A stretch of 45,016 nucleotides of DNA, taken from an uncultured Eggerthellaceae bacterium (GTDB lineage Bacteria; Actinomycetota; Coriobacteriia; Coriobacteriales; Eggerthellaceae). The first letter of the stretch is position 1; the number at the start of each line of letters is the position of its first letter. The stretch is taken from positions 1 to 45,016 of the forward strand of contig CAJTVP010000015.1 in NCBI GenBank assembly GCA_910580205.1, written 5' to 3'. Position numbers and translations under genes: made by a program. This document shows, one piece after another, positions 25,667 to 33,646 of the stretch. The notes beneath the pieces are model-generated. The model was not told the DNA's origin, did no database searches, and saw only the letters and a list, made by a program, of their open reading frames with translations.

Positions 25667-26614
25667 ATGGCGTGCGGCCTTGGAAGCATATTGTTGATAG
25701 CGAACCCCACCTCCCAGAATGGACGCGGGTCGCGCTTGGCGGAACAAGCGGTGGAGCAGCTGTTCACCTTGATGTCAGATTGCTCCATCGAGGTGCTCCT
25801 GACCAAACATGCGCGCCATGCTACCCATCTTGCCGCCGAGAGCAACGGTTATGACGCGCTCATCGTGCTGGGTGGGGATGGCGTCGTCCATGAAGCGGTG
25901 AACGGGCTCATGCAGCTGCCGAAAGACGAACGGCCAGCCTTCGGCGTGATCCCCACGGGATCCGGCAATGATTTCGCGAAGGCGCTGGGCATGCCGCGCA
26001 GCTTGGAGAACGCATGCGCGGCGCTCTGCACGGCAGAGGCGCGCTGGTCCGATGTCGGCTGGGTCAATGGACGGTATTTCGCGGAAACGCTCTCATTCGG
26101 ATTGGATGCCGCCATCGCGTTGGACACCGTGGAGCGTCGTAAGCGCACAGGGCGGAAAGGGGTCTTCCTGTATGGAGAAAGCGCGATCCATCAGGTCAAG
26201 AACAACTTCCGCTTCTACGATTATTCGCTGCAGGTGGATGGCGGAGATCCACATCGGAGCCGCTCCATCACATTCGCTGTGCAGAATGGCCCTTACTACG
26301 GGGGCGGGTTCGACATCTGCCCTGAAGCGAAGCTGGATGATGGGCTGTTCGACGTATGCATCTCCCACCCACCAGTCACAAGGACCTATGCGGCGTTGGC
26401 GTTCATGCGCGCGAAATCAGGGAAGCACACGGGGATGCGAAAGATAGAGATGTTCCGAGCGAAGACGTTGACCATCGACTTCGACGAGGAGCCGCCAGCC
26501 CAGACCGATGGAGAGCTTTTGGAAGGGACCCATTTCGAGGCGCGTGTGGAGCCGGAAGCGATCCGCTTCCTCTATCCGCAACGTCACCCGATGCAAGAAG
26601 AGGACTGCGGCTGA
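25667..26614 (+). CDS. Diacylglycerol kinase-like lipid kinase (YegS/DgkB family)
   Basis: A 315-residue protein of the DAGK catalytic family, which phosphorylates diacylglycerol or related lipids and so recycles lipid headgroups. The start follows AAAGGGAAAGGA. Motifs: LIANPTSQNGRGS at the N-terminus, the nucleotide-binding LGGDGVVHEAVNGLM (about 64-78) and PTGSGNDFAKALGM (about 94-107), and the C-terminal FDEEPPAQTDGE. Length is normal. It is divergent from the ABC transporter and convergent with the lipoprotein gene. The exact lipid substrate is unknown. Confidence 0.92.
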   Translation: MACGLGSILLIANPTSQNGRGSRLAEQAVEQLFTLMSDCSIEVLLTKHARHATHLAAESNGYDALIVLGGDGVVHEAVNGLMQLPKDERPAFGVIPTGSGNDFAKALGMPRSLENACAALCTAEARWSDVGWVNGRYFAETLSFGLDAAIALDTVERRKRTGRKGVFLYGESAIHQVKNNFRFYDYSLQVDGGDPHRSRSITFAVQNGPYYGGGFDICPEAKLDDGLFDVCISHPPVTRTYAALAFMRAKSGKHTGMRKIEMFRAKTLTIDFDEEPPAQTDGELLEGTHFEARVEPEAIRFLYPQRHPMQEEDCG

Positions 26615-26644
26615 AGCTGCGCAAGCGCATGGTCATAGAGCGTG

Positions 26645-26672
26645 AAAAAGGGGAGGGCATCACGCCCTCCCC
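26645..26672 (-). terminator. Intrinsic terminator for the lipoprotein gene
   Basis: Perfect 9-bp stem, GGGGAGGGC (26650-26658) and GCCCTCCCC (26664-26672), with a 5-base loop. On the minus strand the stem is followed by five T residues (26649-26645). It ends transcription of the lipoprotein gene and may also stop plus-strand transcripts of the kinase gene, where the T-tract is missing. Confidence 0.87.
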
Positions 26673-26700
26673 TTCTGAACACGATGGATGATGGGAGAAG

Positions 26701-27513
26701 CTACTCTTCGGTGTTCTCCGCAGCAGCCGCATCCTCAGCGGTCACCTCAGGCAGATCAGGAACCTCGGTGGTGCCGTACTCTGTGTAGAGCGTCTTGGTC
26801 TCAGTGGTGATCTGCTCCTCTTGGCCTTCGTTGTTCAAGACCGTGCCGGTGATGGTGTTCAGGAACGTGCTGATCCTGCCATCGCCGTCAAAGGTGTACT
26901 CAGCTACGCAGCTGTCAATCTTGGAGAAATCAGCAAACTGTCCGGATTTGACGATGTCGCTTTCCATCAACTTCGCAGGATCCACCTGGATCTGCACGAC
27001 TTGCAATCCATCGCTTTCATGGTACTTGATGGACTCAGCGCAATCGTAATACACACGAGCATTCTGGTTCGGAGAAAGATCCAAGATGCTCTCATAAGTC
27101 TCATCAGTGAGCTCCAGGGCCTGCTTCGCGTCGCCTTGCTCGATAACGGCATCATGACCGTTGATGTATTGGACGAAGTCCGTCTCGTCCTCAGGATCGC
27201 TCTCTACCTCAACCATGTAGCGAGGTTCATCCCCGGTAAGGTCCTTAGCGATGAAGGTGGATTTCACGTTGCTGTAATCCTTGCCATCGATCTGCTTGAT
27301 CGTTTTCACCGTTTGCACTTCGGTGACGTTATCCTCTCCTTGCGTCTCGAAGAAGTTCTCCATGAGCTCACGGGCCTTCGCCACGCTCTCATCATCGGCT
27401 TTGCCTTCAACCTGAGTAGCCGTCGATCCGCCTTGGGAAGACTCATTCGAGCCGCACCCCACCAATCCAACGGCAAGGGCCAACGTGCACACGGTCAAAA
27501 AGATCTTTTTCAT
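26701..27513 (-). CDS. Predicted lipoprotein of unknown function
   Basis: A 270-residue protein beginning MKKIFLTVCTLALAVGLVGC: a signal peptide with lipobox LVGC and lipidated Cys20. A low-complexity Ser/Gly linker follows, then a mostly beta, acidic soluble domain (for example KTIKQIDGKDYSNVKSTFIA and AEYTFDGDGRISTFLNTITG). The tail is Glu/Ala-rich. The pattern recalls lipid-carrier-like or DUF6612-type lipoproteins, but I cannot assign it. It stands alone between two terminators (26645-26672 downstream, 27606-27632 upstream), so it should have its own promoter in 27514-27605, which I could not identify. Confidence 0.85.
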   Translation of the reverse strand: MKKIFLTVCTLALAVGLVGCGSNESSQGGSTATQVEGKADDESVAKARELMENFFETQGEDNVTEVQTVKTIKQIDGKDYSNVKSTFIAKDLTGDEPRYMVEVESDPEDETDFVQYINGHDAVIEQGDAKQALELTDETYESILDLSPNQNARVYYDCAESIKYHESDGLQVVQIQVDPAKLMESDIVKSGQFADFSKIDSCVAEYTFDGDGRISTFLNTITGTVLNNEGQEEQITTETKTLYTEYGTTEVPDLPEVTAEDAAAAENTEE

Positions 27514-27605
27514 CAGTCGCCTTTCATTCGCGTCGAATGCTGCTGCGTATTATAGATGCTGAACATCTGTTTGCGTATCCAGTGGTCCGAATCCATGAGG
27601 TGCAC

Positions 27606-27632
27606 AAAAAAGGAGCCGGGATGACCGGCCCC
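27606..27632 (-). terminator. Intrinsic terminator directly after rplW
   Basis: On the minus strand GGGGCCGG (27632-27625), a 5-base loop and CCGGCTCC (27619-27612) form an 8-bp stem with one mismatch, followed by TTTTTT (27611-27606). It starts 10 bases after the rplW stop codon and so ends the str/S10 transcript at that point. Confidence 0.83.
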
Positions 27633-27642
27633 TTCCAACCTC

Positions 27643-27933
27643 TTAAGCGGAGAAGATCTCGATGGTGTCGCCCTCAGCCAACGTCACCATGGCTTTCTTC
27701 CAGGTGCGGGTGTAACCCTTCTTCTGATAGCGCACGCGCTTGGGCTTCGGCTTCACGTTCAGGGTGTTCACCTTCTTCACGGTCACGCCGAAGATGGCTT
27801 CGATGGCCTGGCGGATCTCGATCTTGTTGGAATCCTTGGCCACTTCGAAGGTGTACACGTTGTTGTCCATCACGTCATAGGAATGCTCCGTGATGACGGG
27901 ACGGATGATGACTTCACGCGGGTCTCGCTGCAT
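27643..27933 (-). CDS. rplW: 50S ribosomal protein L23
   Basis: A 96-residue protein starting MQRDPREVIIRPVITEHSYD. It contains the L23 hallmarks YTFEVAKDSNKIEIRQAIEAIF, then VKKVNTLN and KKGYTRTWKKAMVTL. L23 lines the peptide exit tunnel and docks trigger factor and SRP. Its ATG overlaps the rplD stop by one base (TAATG). In most bacteria rplB follows; here a terminator does. Confidence 0.97.
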   Translation of the reverse strand: MQRDPREVIIRPVITEHSYDVMDNNVYTFEVAKDSNKIEIRQAIEAIFGVTVKKVNTLNVKPKPKRVRYQKKGYTRTWKKAMVTLAEGDTIEIFSA

Positions 27934-28559
27934 TATGCCAGCACCTCCTCGATATAGGGCAGGCACGCATCCACGATCACGAGCCTCTTGTTGTCGATGA
28001 TGTCATAGGTGTTGATGGCGTTCACCGGCAGGATGTCCACCTTCGGGATGTTGCGGAACGACAGGAACGTGTCCACATCATCATCTTTGATGACCAGCGT
28101 CACGCGCATCCCCTCCAGGCCGAGCGCCTTGATGGCGGCCACCGCCTGCTTGGTGGAGGGCTTCTCGAACTCGAAGGGCTTCACGACCATGATCTCGCCG
28201 TCAGCCAGCTTCGCAGAAAGCGCGCTGCGCATGGCCAGCTTGATCTCCTTCGCGTTCACCTTCTGGTCATAAGAACGGCTGTGCGGCCCGAACACCGTGC
28301 CGCCACCGCGCCACTGAGGGCTGCGGATGGAGCCTTGGCGCGCCCGGCCGGTGCCCTTCTGACGCCACGGCTTCTTGCCGCCGCCCGACACCATGCCGCG
28401 CGTCTTGGTGTTCGCGGTGCCCTGGCGCCAGCTCGCGCGCTGCGCCTTCACCGTGCGGTGCATCACATGCATGTTCGGCTCGATGGCATAGACCGCATCG
28501 GCGAGCTCTGCCGTGCCGGCCTTCTTGCCAGCCGCATCCTTGATCTCAACTGTTGCCAT
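27933..28559 (-). CDS. rplD: 50S ribosomal protein L4
   Basis: A 208-residue protein with the L4 tunnel-loop segment KPWRQKGTGRARQGSIRSPQ (about residues 63-82) and GGGTVFGPHSRSY. Length is standard. In E. coli L4 represses its own S10 operon at the leader; whether this happens here is unknown. It lies 21 bases after rplC. Confidence 0.97.
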   Translation of the reverse strand: MATVEIKDAAGKKAGTAELADAVYAIEPNMHVMHRTVKAQRASWRQGTANTKTRGMVSGGGKKPWRQKGTGRARQGSIRSPQWRGGGTVFGPHSRSYDQKVNAKEIKLAMRSALSAKLADGEIMVVKPFEFEKPSTKQAVAAIKALGLEGMRVTLVIKDDDVDTFLSFRNIPKVDILPVNAINTYDIIDNKRLVIVDACLPYIEEVLA

Positions 28560-28580
28560 ATCACTGACTCCTTATGCTCT

Positions 28581-29207
28581 TTACAGCGCTTTCGCTTTGC
28601 GAACGCGCACGACACCATTCTTGGAGCCCGGCACAGCACCCTTCAGAAGGATGAGATTCTGCTCCTCGTCCACCCGCACGACCTCCAGGTTCTTGACCGT
28701 GACCGTGTCGCAGCCCATGTGGCCCGGCAGGCGCACGCCCTTGAACACGCGGGACGGCGTGGCGCATTGGCCCACCGAACCGGGAGCGCGATGGAAGTGC
28801 GCGCCATGGCCGCCCGGACCGCCCCGGAAGCCGTAGCGCTTCATGACGCCGGCGAAGCCCTTGCCCTTGGAGGTGCCCGTCACGTCCACCTTCGGGATGT
28901 CCGTGAACGCGGCGACGGTCTGCTCATCGCCCACCTTGAGCTCAGAGGCATCCTCCACGCGCACCTCGCGCAGATGCTTCTTCGGATCGATCCCGGCCTT
29001 CGCGAAATGACCCTGCATGGGCTTGTTGACGCGGCGCGGCTTCACGTAACCGAACGCCATCTGGACCGCGTCATAGCCGTCAGACTCTTTCGTCTTGACC
29101 TGGCTGATCACATTGGGTTCCGCTTGGATGACGGTGACCGGGACGAGCACATCGCCATCCCAGACCTGCGTCATGCCGATCTTCTTTCCGTAAATCGCAT
29201 TGATCAT
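28581..29207 (-). CDS. rplC: 50S ribosomal protein L3
   Basis: A 208-residue protein. The ATG at 29205-29207 follows AGGAGG with 9-base spacing and starts MINAIYGKKIGMTQVW. The L3 signature FAGVMKRYGFRGGPGGHGAH is present near residue 130-150. L3 helps assemble the peptidyl transferase centre. It lies 13 bases after rpsJ. Confidence 0.97.
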   Translation of the reverse strand: MINAIYGKKIGMTQVWDGDVLVPVTVIQAEPNVISQVKTKESDGYDAVQMAFGYVKPRRVNKPMQGHFAKAGIDPKKHLREVRVEDASELKVGDEQTVAAFTDIPKVDVTGTSKGKGFAGVMKRYGFRGGPGGHGAHFHRAPGSVGQCATPSRVFKGVRLPGHMGCDTVTVKNLEVVRVDEEQNLILLKGAVPGSKNGVVRVRKAKAL

Positions 29208-29220
29208 GATCGCTCGCCTC

Positions 29221-29529
29221 CTACAGCTTGATCTCGATGTCGACGCCAGCAGGAAGGTCCAGGCGCATGAGCGAATCGACCGTGTTCGGCGTGGGTTCGA
29301 TGATGTCGATGAGGCGCTTGTGCGTGCGCATCTCGAACTGCTCACGGGAGTCCTTGTCCACGTGGGGAGAGCGGATGACGCAGTACATGTTGCGCTCGGT
29401 CGGCAGCGGGATGGGGCCTGAGATCTTGGCGCCCGTCTTTTGCGCCGTGTCCACGATGAGCTTGGTGGACTGATCCACGATCTCGTGGTCATATCCCTTC
29501 AGACGGATACGGATCTTCTGGTTAGCCAC
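29221..29529 (-). CDS. rpsJ: 30S ribosomal protein S10
   Basis: A 102-residue protein: MANQKIRIRLKGYDHEIVD at the start, PLPTERNMYCVIRSPHVDKD in the middle, and MRTHKRLIDI near the end. Normal length. S10 also acts as NusE in antitermination. It follows fusA by 26 bases; no tuf gene intervenes, unlike many str operons. Confidence 0.98.
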   Translation of the reverse strand: MANQKIRIRLKGYDHEIVDQSTKLIVDTAQKTGAKISGPIPLPTERNMYCVIRSPHVDKDSREQFEMRTHKRLIDIIEPTPNTVDSLMRLDLPAGVDIEIKL

Positions 29530-29555
29530 TTGCTTTACCTCTTCTCTTCGGGCCC

Positions 29556-31673
29556 TTAGGCGTTGCCGCCGGCTTTGCTGATGATCTCCGTTGCCACGTT
29601 CTTGGGCACCGGCTCGTAAGAATCGAACTGCATGGTGTAGGTCGCGCGACCTTGCGTGCCGCTGCGAAGGTCGGTCGCGTACCCGAACATCTGAGAGAGC
29701 GGCACCTTGGCGGAGATGGCGACAGCGTTGCCGCGCTGCTCCTGGCCTTGGATGACGCCGCGGCGCGACGGAATGTCGCCCATGACGAAGCCGGTGTACT
29801 CCTCAGGGGTCTCCACCTCAACGGCCATGACCGGTTCCAAGATGACCGGGTTCGATTTCTTGAGAGCGTCTTTGATGGCCATGGAGCCCGCCACCTTGAA
29901 CGCGGCTTCGGAAGAGTCGACCTCGTGGAAGCCGCCGTCGATGAGCTCCACTTTGATGTCCTCCACCGGGTATCCGGCCAGGACGCCGGAGTTGAGCGCC
30001 TCTTTGATGCCCTTGTCCACCGCGGGGATGAACTCCTTCGGGATCACGCCGCCCACGATCTTGTTCTCGAACTCGTAGCCTGCGCCCGGCTCTTGCGGGT
30101 ACATGTTGATGATGGCGTGACCGTACTGGCCGTGGCCGCCGGACTGGCGCACGAACTTGCCTTCGGCGTTCATGACCTCCTTGCCCGGACGCTCGCGATA
30201 GGCGACCTGCGGCTTGCCCACGTTGGCTTCCACCTTGAACTCGCGAAGCAAACGGTCGATGATGATCTCCAAGTGGAGCTCGCCCATGCCGGCGATGATG
30301 GTCTGGCCCGTCTCGTGGTTGGTGGAGACGCGGAACGTCGGGTCCTCTTCGGCCAGCTTCTGCAGGGCGATGGCCATCTTGTCCTGCTCGGCCTTCGTCT
30401 TCGGCTCGACGGCGATGTCGATGACCGGATCGGCGAACTCCATGGACTCCAGGATGATGGGATGATTCTCATCGCAGAGCGTGTCGCCCGTGGAGGTGTC
30501 CTTGAGGCCCACCACGGCCACGATGTCGCCCGCGGTGCATTGCTCGATGTCCGTCCGCTGATTCGCGTGCATCTGCAGCATGCGGCCGATGCGCTCTTTC
30601 TTGTCCTTGACGGCGTTGAGCGCGTAGGAACCGGAATCAAGGGAGCCGGAGTAGCAGCGCAGATAGGTGAGCTTGCCCACGTACGGATCCGTCATGATCT
30701 TGAACGCCAGGGAGGAGAACGGCGCCTTCGGGTCGGCCGGACGCTCCTCTTCCGCATCCGTCTTCGGGTTCACGCCAGTGATCGCAGGGATGTCCACCGG
30801 AGACGGCAGATAGTCGACGACCGCGTCCAGCATCTCCTGGACGCCCTTGTTCTTGTACGCGGAACCGACGAAGACCGGGTTCAGCTTGCAGGCGATGACG
30901 CCCTTGCGGATGGCGGTCTTGAATTCATCAACGCTGACCTCTTCCTCCATGAGGACCTTCTCCATGAGGTCGTCATCGCAGTCAGCGGCCGCTTCCAGAA
31001 GCTCCTGATGGTACAGCTCAGCGTCAGCCAGGAATTCATCAGGGATGGCGTCCATGGGCTCCGGGTAGGTCATGCCCTTGTCATCCGCCTTGAAGTCCCA
31101 GGCCGTCATGGTGACCAAGTCCACGATGCCCCAGAAGCCGTCCTCAGCGCCCATGGGCAGCTGAGCGGCGAACGCGGGCGCGCCCAGGCGGTCGCGCATG
31201 GTCTGGATGGCATGGAAGAAGTCAGCGCCCACGCGGTCGTACTTGTTGATGAACGCGATGCGCGGCACGCCATAGCGCTCAGCTTGGCGCCACACGGTCT
31301 CAGACTGGGGCTGCACGCCTGCGACGGCATCGAACACGGCCACGGTGCCATCCAGCACGCGCAGGGAGCGCTCCACCTCAGCGGTGAAGTCAACGTGGCC
31401 CGGCGTGTCGATGATCTGGAAACGGTATTCCTTGCCGTCTTCCTCACCGCGGGGGTACTTCCAGAAGCACGTGGTGGCGGCGGAGGTGATGGTCACGCCG
31501 CGCTCCTGCTCCTGGGCCATCCAGTCCATCGTGGCAGCGCCGTCATGGACCTCGCCGATCTTGTGGGTCTTGCCCGTGTAATAGAGGATGCGCTCGGTCG
31601 TGGTGGTCTTGCCCGCGTCGATGTGGGCCATGATCCCGAAGTTGCGCGTCTCTTTCAAAGTCAGTTTCGCCAT
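29556..31673 (-). CDS. fusA: Elongation factor G
   Basis: A 705-residue translational GTPase that drives translocation and, with ribosome recycling factor, ribosome splitting. G motifs: AHIDAGKTTTTERILYYTG, GVTITSAATTCFW, DTPGHVDFTAEVERSLR and NKYDRVGADF (NKxD with Tyr where Met is usual). Domain IV/V text such as GGHGQYGHAIINMYPQEPG and GVIQGQEQRGN is normal. The start follows AAGGGGAG. It lies 10 bases after rpsG. Confidence 0.98.
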   Translation of the reverse strand: MAKLTLKETRNFGIMAHIDAGKTTTTERILYYTGKTHKIGEVHDGAATMDWMAQEQERGVTITSAATTCFWKYPRGEEDGKEYRFQIIDTPGHVDFTAEVERSLRVLDGTVAVFDAVAGVQPQSETVWRQAERYGVPRIAFINKYDRVGADFFHAIQTMRDRLGAPAFAAQLPMGAEDGFWGIVDLVTMTAWDFKADDKGMTYPEPMDAIPDEFLADAELYHQELLEAAADCDDDLMEKVLMEEEVSVDEFKTAIRKGVIACKLNPVFVGSAYKNKGVQEMLDAVVDYLPSPVDIPAITGVNPKTDAEEERPADPKAPFSSLAFKIMTDPYVGKLTYLRCYSGSLDSGSYALNAVKDKKERIGRMLQMHANQRTDIEQCTAGDIVAVVGLKDTSTGDTLCDENHPIILESMEFADPVIDIAVEPKTKAEQDKMAIALQKLAEEDPTFRVSTNHETGQTIIAGMGELHLEIIIDRLLREFKVEANVGKPQVAYRERPGKEVMNAEGKFVRQSGGHGQYGHAIINMYPQEPGAGYEFENKIVGGVIPKEFIPAVDKGIKEALNSGVLAGYPVEDIKVELIDGGFHEVDSSEAAFKVAGSMAIKDALKKSNPVILEPVMAVEVETPEEYTGFVMGDIPSRRGVIQGQEQRGNAVAISAKVPLSQMFGYATDLRSGTQGRATYTMQFDSYEPVPKNVATEIISKAGGNA

Positions 31674-31683
31674 ATCTCTCCCC

Positions 31684-32154
31684 TTAGAAGCGATAGTGGC
31701 TGAATGCGCGGTTGGCTTCTGCCATCTTGTACATGTCTTCGCGCTTCTTCACGGCAGCGCCGGTGTTCTGAGAAGCGTCCATGATCTCATTGGCCAGGCG
31801 CTCAGCCATGGTGTGCTCGCGGCGCGCGCGGGAATAATCCACGATCCAGCGGATCGCCAGCGTGGTGGCGCGGCGGGAATTGACCTCCATGGGCACCTGA
31901 TAGGTGGCGCCGCCCACGCGCTTGGGCTTGCATTCCAAGGTGGGGCGGACGTTGTCCATGGCCTTCTTGAAGACGGACAGCGGATCTTCGCCGGTCTTCT
32001 GCTCTACCAGATCGAACGCGCCGTAGACGATGCGCTCTGCAAGGGATTTCTTGCCGTTCATCATGATCTTGTTGATCAGCTGGGTGACGAGACGGTTGTT
32101 GTACTTCGCGTCAGGCTGGATGGGCCTGCGCTGTGCTGCTGCACGACGTGGCAT
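31684..32154 (-). CDS. rpsG: 30S ribosomal protein S7
   Basis: A 156-residue protein starting MPRRAAAQRRPIQPDAKYNN after AAGGAGA. S7 features: NGKKSLAERIVYGAFD, PTLECKPKRVGGATYQVPME and RREHTMAERLANEIMDA. S7 nucleates assembly of the 30S head. It is separated from rpsL by 101 bases that can form hairpins, where E. coli S7 represses its own translation. Confidence 0.98.
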   Translation of the reverse strand: MPRRAAAQRRPIQPDAKYNNRLVTQLINKIMMNGKKSLAERIVYGAFDLVEQKTGEDPLSVFKKAMDNVRPTLECKPKRVGGATYQVPMEVNSRRATTLAIRWIVDYSRARREHTMAERLANEIMDASQNTGAAVKKREDMYKMAEANRAFSHYRF

Positions 32155-32223
32155 GATCTCTCCTTCTTCTCTGCGCGCTTCTGGCCGGCGGCTTCGCGCC
32201 ACAAAGCCTCACCCCGGTCATTA

Positions 32224-32240
32224 GGCCTCACCTTGAGGCC
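32224..32240 (-). promoter_or_regulatory. Hairpin in rpsL-rpsG intercistronic region
   Basis: On the minus strand GGCCTCA-AGG-TGAGGCC forms a perfect 7-bp hairpin. The octamer GGTGAGGC occurs here and again about 19 bases downstream (complement of 32206-32213). The region corresponds to the place where S7 binds mRNA in E. coli. A regulatory role is inferred from position only. Confidence 0.4.
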
Positions 32241-32255
32241 CGCGCGGCTGACGGG

Positions 32256-32627
32256 TTATTTCGGGCGCTTTGCTCCGTAGCGGCTGCGAGCCTGCATGCG
32301 GTTGTCAACGGAAGCGCAGTCCAGCGTTCCGCGGATGACCTTGTAACGAACGCCCGGCAGGTCCTTCACGCGGCCGCCGCGGATGAGCACCATGGAGTGC
32401 TCCTGCAGGTTGTGGCCGATGCCGGGGATGTAGGCCGTGACCTCCATGCCGTTGACAAGGCGCACACGGCAGACCTTGCGCAGGGCGGAGTTCGGCTTCT
32501 TGGGCGTGGTGGTGTACACGCGGGTGCACACGCCGCGCTTCTGCGGGTTGCCCTTGAGGGCAGGCGTCTTCTTCTTGTCTTCCTGCTTCTTGCGGCCCTT
32601 GCGGACCAGCTGGTTGATGGTAGGCAA
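32256..32627 (-). CDS. rpsL: 30S ribosomal protein S12, TTG start
   Basis: A 123-residue protein of the decoding centre. The reading frame opens with TTG (32625-32627), encoding MPTINQLVRKGRKKQ, 6 bases after AAGGGAG; there is no ATG alternative in frame nearby. The loops that mutate to streptomycin resistance are wild type: TTTPKKPNSALRK with Lys43 and RGGRVKDLPG with Lys88. It is the first gene of the str/S10 transcript. Confidence 0.97.
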   Translation of the reverse strand: MPTINQLVRKGRKKQEDKKKTPALKGNPQKRGVCTRVYTTTPKKPNSALRKVCRVRLVNGMEVTAYIPGIGHNLQEHSMVLIRGGRVKDLPGVRYKVIRGTLDCASVDNRMQARSRYGAKRPK

Positions 32628-32664
32628 TGCAAGCTCCCTTGTTCCGATCAGTGATTACTCTGGG

Positions 32665-32682
32665 TTCCCGCCGAAGCGGGAA
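32665..32682 (-). promoter_or_regulatory. Leader hairpin with UUCG tetraloop upstream of rpsL
   Basis: On the minus strand TTCCCGC-TTCG-GCGGGAA forms a perfect 7-bp stem closed by a C(UUCG)G tetraloop, one of the most stable RNA hairpins. It lies in the roughly 75-base leader between the promoter and the rpsL TTG. It could act in ribosomal-protein autoregulation or mRNA stability. There is no T-tract, so it is not a terminator. Confidence 0.6.
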
Positions 32683-32709
32683 TGCGCCCTTGAAAAAGCG
32701 CGAGGATGA

Positions 32710-32738
32710 ATACTAGTGATGTGTTCCCAGCGTGTCAA
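32710..32738 (-). promoter_or_regulatory. Strong vegetative promoter of the str/S10 operon
   Basis: On the minus strand a consensus -35 TTGACA (32738-32733) is followed by a 17-base spacer and TAGTAT (32715-32710), a 4 of 6 match to TATAAT. The predicted start is near 32703, giving a leader of about 75 bases before rpsL. Confidence 0.78.
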
Positions 32739-32851
32739 ACGCCACGCATCCGGGAGTATCCATCATTTCTCCGGTGAACGGTCCTCCCCGTTCAGAAAGG
32801 GGATGGATGCTGGCGAAGAGCCCGGAATGGCCAGATGACCGCAGAAAAGCC

Positions 32852-33646
32852 TCAATCGGAAAGATAGCCGGACAGGAAGGCGCGCGTGCGCTCATGCTGG
32901 GGGGACTCGATCACCTGAGAGGCGCGTCCGCGCTCCACCACCGCTCCCCCATCCATGAAGATGAGCTTGTCCGCCACGTCTCGCGCGAACGCCATCTCAT
33001 GCGTCACGATCACCATGGTCATGTGCTCAGCGGCCAGCTCGCGGATGACGCGGAGCACTTCGCGGGTGAGCTCAGGGTCCAGAGCGCTCGTGGGCTCGTC
33101 GAAATAGAGCACTTGGGGATTCATGGCCAGCGCCCGCGCGATGGCCACGCGCTGCTGCTGCCCGCCGGACAGCTCGCAGGGGACCATGTCCTCTTTGCCG
33201 TCGAGCCCCATCTTCGCCAGGAGCTCCCGTCCGCGGACGTCCGCCTCTTCCTTCGGCATCTTGAGCACGGAGACGAGCGGATCGGCGACGTTCTTCAAAA
33301 CGGTGTAATGAGGGAAGAGGTTGAAATCCTGGAAGACCAGCCCGAAGCGCGTCTTCGCTTCCTTGATGACCTCCTTGCCGCCGTAGACCGCCGCGCCCGA
33401 TGCGCCTTCAGCGCATACGGCCAGAGAGCCGTAGCTCAAAGATCCGCCGTCCAGCCGGTCCAACAGCGTCAAGCAACGCAGGAGCGTGGACTTCCCGCCG
33501 CCCGAGGGCCCGATGATGGCCAGCACATCCCCCGTGCAGACTTCCAGAGAGATGCCCTTGAGCACCTGGTTGTCCCCGAAGCTCTTGCGCGCATCGGTGA
33601 GCGTGACCACCGGCTTCTGCGCGTTCCGCTCAGCCATATCAGTCAT
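32852..33646 (-). CDS. Polar amino-acid ABC transporter ATPase
   Basis: A 264-residue ATPase of the GlnQ/HisP type. Motifs: Walker A GPSGGGKST (about 47-55), Q-loop VFQDFNLFPH, signature LSGGQQQRVAIARAL, Walker B VLYFDEPTSALD and switch VTHEM. An extra stretch of about 20 residues between Walker A and the Q-loop (YGSLAVCAEGASGAAVYGG) is somewhat long for the family. Its ATG overlaps the end of the permease gene by 8 bases. It works with the permease and binding protein encoded upstream. Confidence 0.95.
   Translation of the reverse strand: MTDMAERNAQKPVVTLTDARKSFGDNQVLKGISLEVCTGDVLAIIGPSGGGKSTLLRCLTLLDRLDGGSLSYGSLAVCAEGASGAAVYGGKEVIKEAKTRFGLVFQDFNLFPHYTVLKNVADPLVSVLKMPKEEADVRGRELLAKMGLDGKEDMVPCELSGGQQQRVAIARALAMNPQVLYFDEPTSALDPELTREVLRVIRELAAEHMTMVIVTHEMAFARDVADKLIFMDGGAVVERGRASQVIESPQHERTRAFLSGYLSD

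Noticed and set aside
29652..31703. A 683-codon open frame on the plus strand opposite fusA
   Set aside because: Shadow of the highly conserved EF-G gene; composition is typical of antisense high-GC frames and no domain is recognisable.
32775..32794. Hairpin TGAACGG-TCCTCC-CCGTTCA downstream of the amino-acid ABC ATPase
   Set aside because: It has no T-tract on either strand and sits upstream of the rpsL promoter; too weak to call a terminator.
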